This document shows, piece by piece, positions 38,501 through 46,574 of a DNA stretch of 64,000 nucleotides (within the stretch, counting starts at the first letter, position 1; each line of letters starts with the position of its first letter). Source of the stretch: Planktothricoides raciborskii GIHE-MW2 (GTDB lineage: Bacteria; Cyanobacteriota; Cyanobacteriia; Cyanobacteriales; Laspinemataceae); assembly GCF_040564635.1 (NCBI RefSeq), contig NZ_CP159837.1:577001-641000 (forward strand), read 5' to 3'. A program made the position numbers and the translations under genes. The notes beneath the pieces were generated by a model. The model saw only the letters and a list, made by a program, of their open reading frames with translations. It searched no databases and was not told the DNA's origin.

Positions 38501-39847
38501 ATTAGTGCCACCCATACCAAAGGAACTAACTCCGGCACGACGTGGGAAGTCGTTTTTATTCCATTCTACTAACTCGGTATTGACGTAGAAAGGGCTATTA
38601 GCAAAATCAATATTAGGATTGGGTTGGTTAAAGTTTAAGCTGGGAGGAATGGCACCATTTTTTAGGGCTAATATTGTCTTAATTAGACCAGCAATTCCCG
38701 CAGCATCATCTAAATGTCCGATATTAGTTTTCACTGAACCAATGGCACAGAATCCATTTTTAGCTATCGGTTCATCTGTACTTTGGTGAAAAGCTTGGGT
38801 GAGGGCAGTAATTTCAATCGGATCGCCGAGAGCAGTGCCGGTGCCGTGAGTTTCTACATAACTTATTGTATTAGCATCAATTTGCGCTACGGCTAAGGCT
38901 TCAGAAATTACAGCTACCTGTCCTTGAATACTGGGGGCAGTATAACTCATTTTATGAGTTCCATCGTTATTGACTGCCGTTCCTTTAATCACTGCATAAA
39001 TGCGATCGCCATCTGCAATGGCTTTACTCAGTAATTTCAGGACAACCACACCAGCACCATTACCAAAAACGGTTCCTTTAGCATCAGCATCAAAGGCTCG
39101 ACAATGCCCATCTGGTGATAAAATCATTCCTTCCCGATAGAGATAGCCTACCCGATGGGGAACAAAGATAGAAACACCGCCAGCTAAGGCTACATCACAT
39201 TCACCGCAATGTAAACTTTGACAAGCTAAATGTACAGCCACTAATGAGGTAGCACAGGTTGTTTGTACACTGACACTTGGACCTGTTAAACCTAATTTGT
39301 AGGAAACGCGCATCGGTAAATGATCGCCGCCATTTCCCTGTTCTAAATGTAAATCGTTAGCGGCTCTAAATAGTCTATGGCTAAGATAGGGTTTTGCGGG
39401 GGAAAATCCTTGGCTAGGACAAACATTATTAATTAAATAGGTACTCAGACTTGAACCGGCATAAACACCAAATAATTCTTGTTGGTGATTTTCGGAATTA
39501 TAACCAGCGTTTTCTAATGCTTCCCAAGCACATTCTAGGAAAATTCGCTGTTGGGGATCTATAATCGCAGCTTCTTTAGCACTGTACCCAAAAAAGTCAG
39601 CATCAAACTTGTCAATTTGGGAGAGTACCCCCCCAGCTTTGATGTAATTGGGATGCTTCAACAAGTTAGGATCGATAAAGTCTAATTCTGAGTCGGAGAA
39701 AAAGGAAATGGATTCGACTCCATTGCACAAATTTTTCCAAAAATCATCAATATTCTCTGCCCCAGGAAAGCGACAGGACATACCAAGGATCGCGATCGCA
39801 GGTTGATGCAACGGCTCCCTATCCTGATTATTTAGAATAAAATTCAT
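32552..39847 (-). CDS. Type I polyketide synthase, KS-AT-DH-ER-KR-ACP-TE
   Basis: A 2431-residue complete reducing module with its own release domain. KS: Cys198 (VQTTCATSLVAVH), His334 (VETHGTGTALGD), His378 (TNIGHLDD). AT: Ser646 (GHSVGEY) and HAFH at 745-748, predicting malonyl-CoA. DH: His950 (LGDHRVFDSIILPG), Asp1123. ER: about 1460-1770 with HAGAGGVGQAAV. KR: about 1775-1960 (LITGGCSGLGLLVA, Tyr1926). ACP: Ser2087 (DLGLDSLMA). TE: Ser2245 (AGHSFGGK), Asp2272, His2414. There is no methyltransferase domain. All active-site residues are present, so full reduction to a methylene is expected. The VQTxC context of the KS resembles ketosynthases that accept aminoacyl chains from NRPS carriers, fitting the A-PCP gene upstream. 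Confidence 0.95.
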   Translation of the reverse strand: MNFILNNQDREPLHQPAIAILGMSCRFPGAENIDDFWKNLCNGVESISFFSDSELDFIDPNLLKHPNYIKAGGVLSQIDKFDADFFGYSAKEAAIIDPQQRIFLECAWEALENAGYNSENHQQELFGVYAGSSLSTYLINNVCPSQGFSPAKPYLSHRLFRAANDLHLEQGNGGDHLPMRVSYKLGLTGPSVSVQTTCATSLVAVHLACQSLHCGECDVALAGGVSIFVPHRVGYLYREGMILSPDGHCRAFDADAKGTVFGNGAGVVVLKLLSKAIADGDRIYAVIKGTAVNNDGTHKMSYTAPSIQGQVAVISEALAVAQIDANTISYVETHGTGTALGDPIEITALTQAFHQSTDEPIAKNGFCAIGSVKTNIGHLDDAAGIAGLIKTILALKNGAIPPSLNFNQPNPNIDFANSPFYVNTELVEWNKNDFPRRAGVSSFGMGGTNCHVVLEEAPPTSQPYFTERPTHLLTLSAKTEAALKDLVEKYVDYLGSNSHVELGDICFTANTGRKHFQHRLAIVADSIENLQSQLQHQDLHFSQADSVKNGTAKKLGFLFTGQGSQYLNMGRQLYETQPTFRQNLDRCNDILKEYLDVSLLEVLFSDNQSKLDNTAYTQPALFAVEYALAQLWQSWGIKPDILMGHSVGEYVAATIAGVFSLEDGLKLIAHRGRLMQALPQNGEMVAVLASEQEVLSVISATEKVSLAASNAPQSVVISGEREAIQTICQTLETQGIKTKNLRVFHAFHSPLMEPIIGEFKQIAQQVTFSYPQIPVISNVTGEVITDAITNIDYWCQHILQPVKFAAGMQSLAQQGVEIFIEIGPKPILLGMGRQCLPTDDSGLWLPSLRPEKEDWQALLTSLAELYLHGVKIDWQGFDRDFVRKRVVLPTYPFQRRRYWIDAPAISQIPSFNSDNSQHPLLGVALSLAGTQELRFQGQISKYFPAWLGDHRVFDSIILPGTAYLEMALAAAKNITQSPQSIRLEGVTIQKALVLSENEAKTLQMVLQPEANKAYKFQVFSLESGEDSQKQPSWLIHATGKLYLEAPKTPELLNLIELKQQITEEIAVRDLYQKFQDQQIDYGASFRAVDQVWRNQNTALGYIVLPESLTLDLDSYQVHPVLLDTCLQVLDATLLEEREETYVPVVFEKLEFWQKPSAKMWCYAQLHPQESEETDILKADIKLLDSHGQVIVEVQGLQLKRVRRQTMLGKTENPEQDCLYQIEWQQQKRQSAISKTNQPRHWLIFADSPQSQELATLLRAQGEICILVLAGEEYQNISAQEYRINPACPEHFQQLLSSLPLIDGIVHTWGLEQSINLTSETLEQTALFSCGSALHLVQALVKNNTRPPLWIVTQGAQSIQEQSIQALVPSLLWGMGKTIPLEHPDLKVMRIDLDPQATTNESAQALFAEVFPLLSTDIIEDQIAYRNHERYVARLVRYQTAKASDSAILEIPKQPFRLTIADRGTPDNLKLETINRQLPADTEVEILVHAAGLNFIDVLNVLEMYPGEPPLGIECAGKIVAQGAGVTNLEIGDSVMAIATGSFSQYVTVNANLVVPVPKVLSFEEAATIPESFLTAYWSLHHLAKITSGKRVLIHAGAGGVGQAAVQLALQAGAEVFVTASPSKWDSLKALGVKAVMNSRTLDFAEEIMAVTQGKGVDIILNSLTGEGFIAKSLSVLAENGCFLELAKRDIWSYEQMAQFRPDVSYFKVDTAKACQEESATIQLMLRHLVQQFENHKLKPLTNTVFPIQSAVNAFRYMQQAKHIGKIILNWQTGIVQANGSYLITGGCSGLGLLVARWLVEQGARHLILLGRSGVQQENAAQIAEIEQAGTSVTIMPADVSNWVEMTKVFSYINENLPPLRGIIHAAGVLDDGLIQQQTWQRFTKVMAPKVQGAWNLHNLSQHESLDFFVMFSSSASLLGAPGQGNYAAANAFLDALASYRRSQGLAGLSINWGPWAEVGMTAKLQLGDRLSQKGEDSIYPQQGLEILEMLLMESPVQVGVMPMNWTRFWERQTAITPIFSQLQQSLELKVGQQSVIEFHKHLETLPFAERKAALTSHLCSQAAKILGIKNPQQLSTGERLVDLGLDSLMAIEFLSLLQSSLGVSLSSALLFEYPTVEALVDYLSKDFVTSEEVNSVSLTQGKDSQAVLPGANQGNSSQHHSTIIAIQTQGTKTPLFCVSGILGSVFDFYGLARYLGADQPFYGLRSLGLVTGEQPLTVMTEIADHHIQAIQKIQPQGPYKLAGHSFGGKVAFEMARQLQDQGQAVSFLAIMDIPAALIGSDRQIGTWDNAEYITKLAEIYGGGSGERLVISPESLRTLKLEEQLRVLLDQLQQIGQKLTEVELQQIFSVYRANMIADTAYIPPKCEVSITLLRAKEIGQLDFLPDAITTEKDPSWGWQQVSTKPIQLHVIPGNHFTMIKEPHVQFLARQLK

Positions 39848-39898
39848 TGCTGCTTAATTTTTAGTAGTGTTGGCAAATTGAAATTAAAGTCAAGAATT

Positions 39899-40861
39899 TT
39901 AATTGATTTGTGTGTTTGAGGAAATTCGGTTAATAGTGGTTAAGGGGGATACAAGTTGCCCAACAACTGATTGGGAAAGCTGTTCTGAATCTGACAAACC
40001 AAACTGCCAATCACGAGAACTACCAAGCGGTTTCTCAAAAGTGCCAAACAGGATATCCCAGAAGGGAAACATATCTGCCAGGTTAGCATCATAACGGCAA
40101 TGTACTGTATGATGCCAAGCATGAAAGTTAGGAGTGGCAATTAAATAAGCCCACCAAGGAAACGTTTCTTTCATATTGGGAAAGTCTACGTTGAAATGGG
40201 GCAGGATGCCACCAAATACCATCCGAATACTTAGACCAATTACTAATGCTTCATTACTAACTCCTAGAAGATAGGCTAGACCAATATCTGAAGCTAGATG
40301 CCCTAGATTAAACACGGGATGGTCGCGGCTTCCAGTAATGCAATTGAGTTCGGTAACTCCATGATGCACTTTATGAAACCGCCAAAAAAATAGCAAGGAA
40401 TGATCTAATCTGTGAAAAGCATACCTTTTCAAGTCTTCTATGAGTAAATAAGTAACAATTTGTAACAATAGGGGTGCAGCGAGAGCAGTCAATCCCCACT
40501 GTCCTGTCCCTGACGGAAACTGTTGGAGAAAGGCACTCAAGAAACTGATTTGAAGGGCGATCGCTATCATCCCTGAAAAGGCATTAATTCCTAAAGTTAG
40601 CAATGCCTCTTTGGATATCCAATTATTGTTTTGTCTGCTCCAGAACGATTCCAAAAACAAACCAATTGTCAAAATACCTAGGCGTACCCAATCATGTAGG
40701 AATAGGGCTGTAGTTAATAGCAATAGTATTCCAGTTATAGCTAGCCAGGGGCTTGCTTTAGGCCATTTTTTGGCTGTCAATTCTGAACACAAACAGATGC
40801 CAAAAAGACTAAACAGTAATGCCAGATTAATTAATGTTTCTCCAGTGAAGCTTAAGAGCAT
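39899..40861 (-). CDS. Sterol desaturase / fatty acid hydroxylase family enzyme
   Basis: A 320-residue membrane di-iron enzyme. After four hydrophobic segments come the His boxes: AFHRLDH (His150, His154), FHKVHH (His163, His166, His167) and NFHAWHHTVH (His247, His250, His251, His254). The family hydroxylates or desaturates lipids and small molecules (sterol desaturases, carotene hydroxylases, SxtD in saxitoxin clusters). AAAGGAT lies just before the ATG. It is only 16 bp past the A-PCP gene and 51 bp before the PKS, so translational linkage is likely. It is predicted to oxidise the starter or the chain. Confidence 0.9.
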   Translation of the reverse strand: MLLSFTGETLINLALLFSLFGICLCSELTAKKWPKASPWLAITGILLLLTTALFLHDWVRLGILTIGLFLESFWSRQNNNWISKEALLTLGINAFSGMIAIALQISFLSAFLQQFPSGTGQWGLTALAAPLLLQIVTYLLIEDLKRYAFHRLDHSLLFFWRFHKVHHGVTELNCITGSRDHPVFNLGHLASDIGLAYLLGVSNEALVIGLSIRMVFGGILPHFNVDFPNMKETFPWWAYLIATPNFHAWHHTVHCRYDANLADMFPFWDILFGTFEKPLGSSRDWQFGLSDSEQLSQSVVGQLVSPLTTINRISSNTQIN

Positions 40862-40877
40862 ATCCTTTGTTTTATTC

Positions 40878-42911
40878 TCATCTGTGACGCTGGCGATGTG
40901 CTTGTCGGACTTGCCGTTGGTGAGAGGCCATTGAGTAACAATTCCTCTGGTTTAAAGCCCATTTTGTTACTTGTTGCTGTGCTTTTTCTTCACTTAATTC
41001 TGCGGCTAATTTTTGAATGGTGGGATATTGGAATAAAGTGGTAATTGTTGTGAGCCGATTATGAAAAATTTCTACAAGTTTTTCATAAACTTGCATGAGT
41101 AACAAAGAAGTACCACCCAAATCAAAAAAATTCTGAGTGATGGATACTGCTTCCAATTGTAAAATATCTTGCCAGACCTGAGCAATCTGTTTTTCTGTCT
41201 CAGTTTGTGGCAAAACTATTTCACTTGTCAACAAGGGCAGCGATCGCTTAGGAACAGGAAAATTACGCCGATCTAGTTTGCCGGTGGGAGTAAGGGGCAT
41301 CTCCTCCAAAAACACTATAGCCGTCGGCACCATATAATCAGGCAAATTGGATCGTAAATGACGATGTAGGATTAATTCTAGGTCATTAGTAACTGCCTCG
41401 TTTAAGGGGACAACATAAGCTACTAAACGCTTATTACCGGGTACATCTTCTCGCAGAATTACTGCACACTCCCGCACCATCGGATGTTGAGATAACAACC
41501 CTTCAATTTCCCCTAATTCAATGCGAAATCCTCGCAACTTCACTTGACGATCGGCACGTCCCAAGTGCTGAATATTACCATCTGGCAAATAGCGAGCTAA
41601 ATCTCCGGTTTTGTAAAGACGACCAGGGCCAAAGGGATTAGCAATAAACCGCTCCTGGGTGAGGTCAGGACGGTTAAAATAACCTCTAGCAATTCCTTCG
41701 CCACCAATGTACAATTCCCCTTCAGCGCCGATGGGTACTAATTGATAAGAGCGGTCTAATATATAAATTTGAGTATTGTGGATGGGACGACCAATTGGGG
41801 GTAGAGTCTGCCAATCTTGGACGTTATTTGATAGGGTAAAAGCTGTCACATCTTGGCATTCTGTGGCTCCATAATGGTTGTGCAAAATGCAGCCGCTTTT
41901 CTGGAAGAATTCAGCGATCGCCGGCACAATCAGCAATTGTTCCCCCGCTGTCATTACTTCCCGCAGCGGTAGGGATCTACCTTTAGCAATTTTTGCTAAT
42001 TGCTGAAGTGCGGCAAAAGGCAAATAAATTTTTTCAACACCTTGGGTCAATATAACATTGAATAAAGCTTCGGGGTTGCGTCGCTGCTCTTCGGAAATCA
42101 ACACTAATGTTCCGCCAGAACACCAGGTAGAAAAAATTTCATGGAAGGAGATATCAAAACTTAGGGGAGCAAATTGTAGCGTTTTGGCGGGAGTGACCCG
42201 ATTATGCATATGCCAGTCAATTAGATTAACCAGTGGTAGATGTTCCATCATCACCCCTTTGGGTTTGCCGGTGGAACCAGAGGTGTAAAGAACGTAGGCT
42301 AAGTTATGTGGCTGAACTGAACTAACTGGATTGTCCTTACTTATTTGTGATATTTTATCCCATTCGCGATCTAAATCAACGACAGTATATCCCTGAGCCA
42401 CAGGGGCAATTTCTGAGTAAGTTTCTAACAATTTTCCGGTAGTTAATAGCAGATACACCTGGGCATCTGCCAACATATAGGCAAGGCGATCTGGGGGATA
42501 GGAGGGATCGAGGGGAACATAAGCGGCACCTGCTTTGAGAACCGCTAATAGTGCTACAACCATTTCTAGGGAGCGCTCAATACAAATCCCTACTAAAGTT
42601 TCTGGTTTAACTCCTAATCTCTGTAGGTGATGAGCAAGTTGATTAGCTCGTTGATTCAGTTGTTGATAAGTTAGTTTTTCATGGCCGAATACTACTGCCG
42701 TTGTATCTGGCGTTTGTTGCGCTTGTTCCTCGAACCAATGATGAATACACCAGTCTCGCCTGTAATCAGTTTCGGTATGATTCCAGGCTTCTAATAATTT
42801 TTGTCCCTCAGTGTTAATCAAGACAGGTAAAACAGGAATTTCTTCCTTGTAGTTAACTATGCCTTGTTCACCAAAGTTGGGCGGCAATAAATTCGCCATT
42901 ACTACTACCAT
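40878..42911 (-). CDS. NRPS adenylation domain plus peptidyl carrier protein
   Basis: This activates an amino (or related) acid with ATP and loads it on its own carrier; there is no condensation domain. Core motifs are LTYQQLNQRANQLA (A1), LKAGAAYVPLD (A2), LAYVLYTSGSTGKPKGV (A3), FDISFHEIFSTW (A4), NHYGATEC (A5, with Ala in place of the usual Pro), YKTGDLARYLPDG (A7), GFRIELGEIE (A8) and LTPTGKLDRR (A10). The carrier motif FFDLGGTSLL puts the phosphopantetheine Ser near residue 602. A basic tail ends the protein. Pocket residues I can place are Asp-Ile-His (235, 236, 239), and His, Asp, Val near 322-331; I do not recognise this specificity. The start is uncertain (42911 or 42899). It is the first gene of the operon. 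Confidence 0.9.
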   Translation of the reverse strand: MVVVMANLLPPNFGEQGIVNYKEEIPVLPVLINTEGQKLLEAWNHTETDYRRDWCIHHWFEEQAQQTPDTTAVVFGHEKLTYQQLNQRANQLAHHLQRLGVKPETLVGICIERSLEMVVALLAVLKAGAAYVPLDPSYPPDRLAYMLADAQVYLLLTTGKLLETYSEIAPVAQGYTVVDLDREWDKISQISKDNPVSSVQPHNLAYVLYTSGSTGKPKGVMMEHLPLVNLIDWHMHNRVTPAKTLQFAPLSFDISFHEIFSTWCSGGTLVLISEEQRRNPEALFNVILTQGVEKIYLPFAALQQLAKIAKGRSLPLREVMTAGEQLLIVPAIAEFFQKSGCILHNHYGATECQDVTAFTLSNNVQDWQTLPPIGRPIHNTQIYILDRSYQLVPIGAEGELYIGGEGIARGYFNRPDLTQERFIANPFGPGRLYKTGDLARYLPDGNIQHLGRADRQVKLRGFRIELGEIEGLLSQHPMVRECAVILREDVPGNKRLVAYVVPLNEAVTNDLELILHRHLRSNLPDYMVPTAIVFLEEMPLTPTGKLDRRNFPVPKRSLPLLTSEIVLPQTETEKQIAQVWQDILQLEAVSITQNFFDLGGTSLLLMQVYEKLVEIFHNRLTTITTLFQYPTIQKLAAELSEEKAQQQVTKWALNQRNCYSMASHQRQVRQAHRQRHR

Positions 42912-43079
42912 ACAGTGAACAATCTTTAGACTAAGTTTTGTTTTTTTATTGTTGTCTTTTTGTGAGTAAAGCACAATGTAACGTTTTTGTCAACACCAAT
43001 TCTAAACTTTTGCATAGTCTCTTTTGAGTTTTTCATGGTTTTTTCTTTTATCTGGAGCCAGAAAGGTAGCCCAGAAACC

Positions 43080-43214
43080 ACCTGAGTTCGATACCCCTAC
43101 CCGATCTATATTGTCAATAATCAACAATTATTGACAGTATTTTCTCTTGGATTGCAAGTCTCTAACTCTCTTACAACCTGCTTTATAGCTGATTTTCTTA
43201 CGTCGAACTCAGGT
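43080..43214. mobile_element. 135-bp MITE-like element at the right edge of the cluster
   Basis: Perfect 12-bp inverted ends ACCTGAGTTCGA (43080-43091) and TCGAACTCAGGT (43203-43214), with a second perfect palindrome inside (TGTCAATAAT 43112-43121 with 43127-43136). It has no coding capacity. The end plus one base (ACCTGAGTTCGAT) also occurs at 18551-18563, on the other side of the cluster, in the same orientation. Confidence 0.65.
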
Positions 43215-43306
43215 TAAATGAATCAGGACTTACGCAAAGCTTCTGTAGGGTGCCGTTCCGTGCGGCAACGCACCAATATATTGGTGCGAATCAGACAATA
43301 GCGCGG

Positions 43307-43768
43307 TTACACCGTTTCCGGCAGCAAGCAGACCACCCGGAACCCGAAGAATTCATACTTACGGGCGGGGTTGCCTTGGCAGCGATAGGCGGAACGACAG
43401 TTTACCGGATAGTCGAACCACGAACCACCCCGTAGTACATTCCTGATTTTTTCCTGACGTTTTTCCGTAGTTTCATCAGTCGGTACAGCAAGATAATTAT
43501 GATAACTATCTTGCCAAATATCTTGGCACCATTCCCAAATATTTCCATGCATATCGTAGAGTCCAAAAGCATTCGGTGGAAAAGTGCCAACCTCGGTAGT
43601 TTTGCCTCGATAAAGTCCTTTTGACCCGTCACCATAAGTGTAGTTGCCATTGTAATTGGCTAGATCGGTGGTAATAGTTTCGCCAAAATAAAATGGGGTT
43701 TTTTTGCCATCAAAGCTGGAGAAATTCCTGGTAAATTCAAAAAATCTGGGGAAAGCTCGTAGCCGCAA
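43307..43768 (-). pseudogene. FGE-sulfatase domain fragment
   Basis: The C-terminal half of a formylglycine-generating-enzyme-type (SUMF1) domain: TPFYFGETITTDLANYNG, GTFPPNAFGLYDMHGNIWEW, NVLRGGSW and CRSAYRCQGNPARKYEFFGF. In cyanobacteria this domain usually ends large proteins with kinase, caspase-like or NACHT domains. Here the N-terminal half of the domain is missing: the homology begins at TPFYFGE, and the 22 codons before it (LRAFPRFFEFTRNF...) are unrelated. With no full-length domain it is probably a relic left at the island edge, though the remaining frame is open. Confidence 0.8.
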
Positions 43769-43841
43769 TTAGAACAAAACTGGGCTGATTTCTTAATATT
43801 GGTGGTTTCGCAAGCCACCAATCCAATTCATTACTTCATTA

Positions 43842-43873
43842 AGAAACCCGGTTTCTTCAAGAAACCGGGTTTC
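43842..43873. repeat. Inverted pair of AGAAACCCGGTTTC palindromes
   Basis: AGAAACCCGGTTTCT (43842-43856) and AAGAAACCGGGTTTC (43859-43873) lie back to back, 15 bp past the thiC stop. They could form a long hairpin and act as the thiC terminator. The GGTGGTTTCGCAAGCCACC hairpin at 43801-43819 lies just beyond. Confidence 0.75.
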
Positions 43874-43887
43874 GGCGGTGTAGCTAA

Positions 43888-45357
<1,470 letters not shown>

Positions 45358-45430
45358 TTAATTTCGGATTGTAGCATCGACTGTGGACTGGGTGAGAATC
45401 GTCCCCAATATTTTCATATTTCGTTACGGT

Positions 45431-45712
45431 CTGGTGGGGAGCGGGGGAGCGGGGTGTGGGAGGTGTGGGGCCGCCATCGGTGTGGGGTGTGGGGTGTGGG
45501 GTGTGGGGTGTGGGGGGAAGAGAGAAAAGAGAATAGAGAAAAGAGAATAGAGAATTTTCCTATGCATCCTATGCATCCTATGCATCCTATGCATCCTATG
45601 CATCCTCTTCCCCTACACCCTACACCCTACACCCTACACCCTCTCGAACCCTACACCCTACACCCTACACCCTACACCCTACACCCTACACGACGGCGGC
45701 TTCCCCCCACAC
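45431..45712. repeat. Cluster of four tandem-repeat types
   Basis: In order: GGGGTGT heptamers (45479-45515), AGAGAATAGAGAAA units (45521-45553), five copies of a 9-bp CTATGCATC unit (about 45559-45604), and CCCTACA heptamers (45611-45690). An open frame (45454-45729) crosses them and would give Met-His-Pro and Thr-Leu-His-Pro repeats; it is an artefact. Confidence 0.9.
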
Positions 45713-45814
45713 CCTACTTGATCTCCTAGCAGATTTGGCGATAAAATAAAGTTTTAAACTCATGCGATCGCACAAATTCTCTAAAATTCTCTAGAATGGG
45801 GTTAAACTCTAAGC

Positions 45815-46036
45815 GTGCTATTAACGGATAATTTACCTTTAATCGTCTGTTTAACGGTGCTTCACTGTGCGGTGGGTACGGCTGCGGGGTTGTTGGCCAA
45901 ACGTAAAGGGAAAAATTTTCCTCTGTGGCTGTTGTAATGCCATCCGGCACGCTGCGCGAACGGTTTGATTGGCGGAACTTTTGCCTTAATTGCCGCTTTT
46001 TTCGTGCCAAGTAAACAGCCCCAAGAAAAATATTGA
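45815..46036 (+). pseudogene. Small membrane protein gene broken by a GC-rich repeat
   Basis: One frame reads VLLTDNLPLIVCLTVLHCAV, GTAAGLLAKRKGKNFPLWLL, a TAA (45935-45937), CHPARCANG, and then GLIGGTFALIAAFFVPSK QPQEKY to a TGA. Without the insert (about 45935-45964, TGCCATCCGGCACGCTGCGC-type) the two halves join smoothly as ...LWLL-GLIGGTFALIAAFF, a two-helix hydrophobic protein with a dibasic loop. The frame is kept across the insert. I infer a recent repeat insertion that introduced a stop. Confidence 0.6.
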
Positions 46037-46059
46037 ACAGTCATAAGAGAAATCTATAA

Positions 46060-46557
46060 ATGTTTCACAAAAATTTAAACAGTATTACCGAACGTCTAGG
46101 CAATAGTCTCAAGCGAGATGTGCTGGTGCAAAAAACTTTATATGATATTCGGGATTTTTTGCAAGTAGATCGGATTGTTTTGTATTATTTTTATCGGCAG
46201 TGGAAGGGTCAAGTAACTGCTGAATCTTTGCGCGATCCAGAATTGTCTATTTTTGGCTCTACCGGCGCCGATGATTGTTTTAATGATGAATATGCAGCCC
46301 TATACCAAGCGGGAAGATATCGGGCGATCGCTGATGTTGAAATCGAGCCAATTCACGAATGTCATCTAGATTTTCTCCTCAGTATTCAGGTGAAAGCCAA
46401 TTTAGTAGTGCCGGTTTTGGTGCATCAAAATCTTTGGGGTTTGCTAATTGCCCATGATTGTCAAAAACCCCATTATTGGTCAAATTCGGAAATAGAATTT
46501 ATGCAAACACAAGCGCATATGTTGGCCATGAGTCCGGTACTGGTAAATCAGTCATAA
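46060..46557 (+). CDS. Single-domain GAF photosensor, DXCF-type cyanobacteriochrome
   Basis: A 165-residue protein that is one GAF domain. YDIRDFLQVDRIVLYYF is the phytochrome-like start, DDCF at residues 71-74 matches the DXCF motif whose Cys (Cys73) forms the second bilin link in blue-absorbing cyanobacteriochromes, and Cys101-His102 (HECHLDFLL) is the canonical chromophore Cys-His pair, followed by VKANLVVPVL and LWGLLIAHDC. A covalently bound phycocyano- or phycoviolobilin is therefore expected. There is no output domain, so it would have to signal through a partner protein or act as a light-harvesting or decoy protein. The flanking genes give no clue. Confidence 0.85.
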   Translation: MFHKNLNSITERLGNSLKRDVLVQKTLYDIRDFLQVDRIVLYYFYRQWKGQVTAESLRDPELSIFGSTGADDCFNDEYAALYQAGRYRAIADVEIEPIHECHLDFLLSIQVKANLVVPVLVHQNLWGLLIAHDCQKPHYWSNSEIEFMQTQAHMLAMSPVLVNQS

Positions 46558-46574
46558 TCATTAAATATCCTTAA

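Noticed and set aside
32552-39847. Heterocyst glycolipid PKS
   Set aside because: One polypeptide carries all domains with a TE, an A-PCP gene is adjacent, and no hgl-type partners are present.
26736-42911. Saxitoxin or cylindrospermopsin cluster
   Set aside because: No amidinotransferase, no SxtA-type PKS, no carbamoyltransferase and no deaminase; only tailoring families overlap.
45454-45729. Open frame with Met-His-Pro repeats
   Set aside because: It is translated tandem repeats (9-bp and 7-bp units) with no ribosome binding site or homology.
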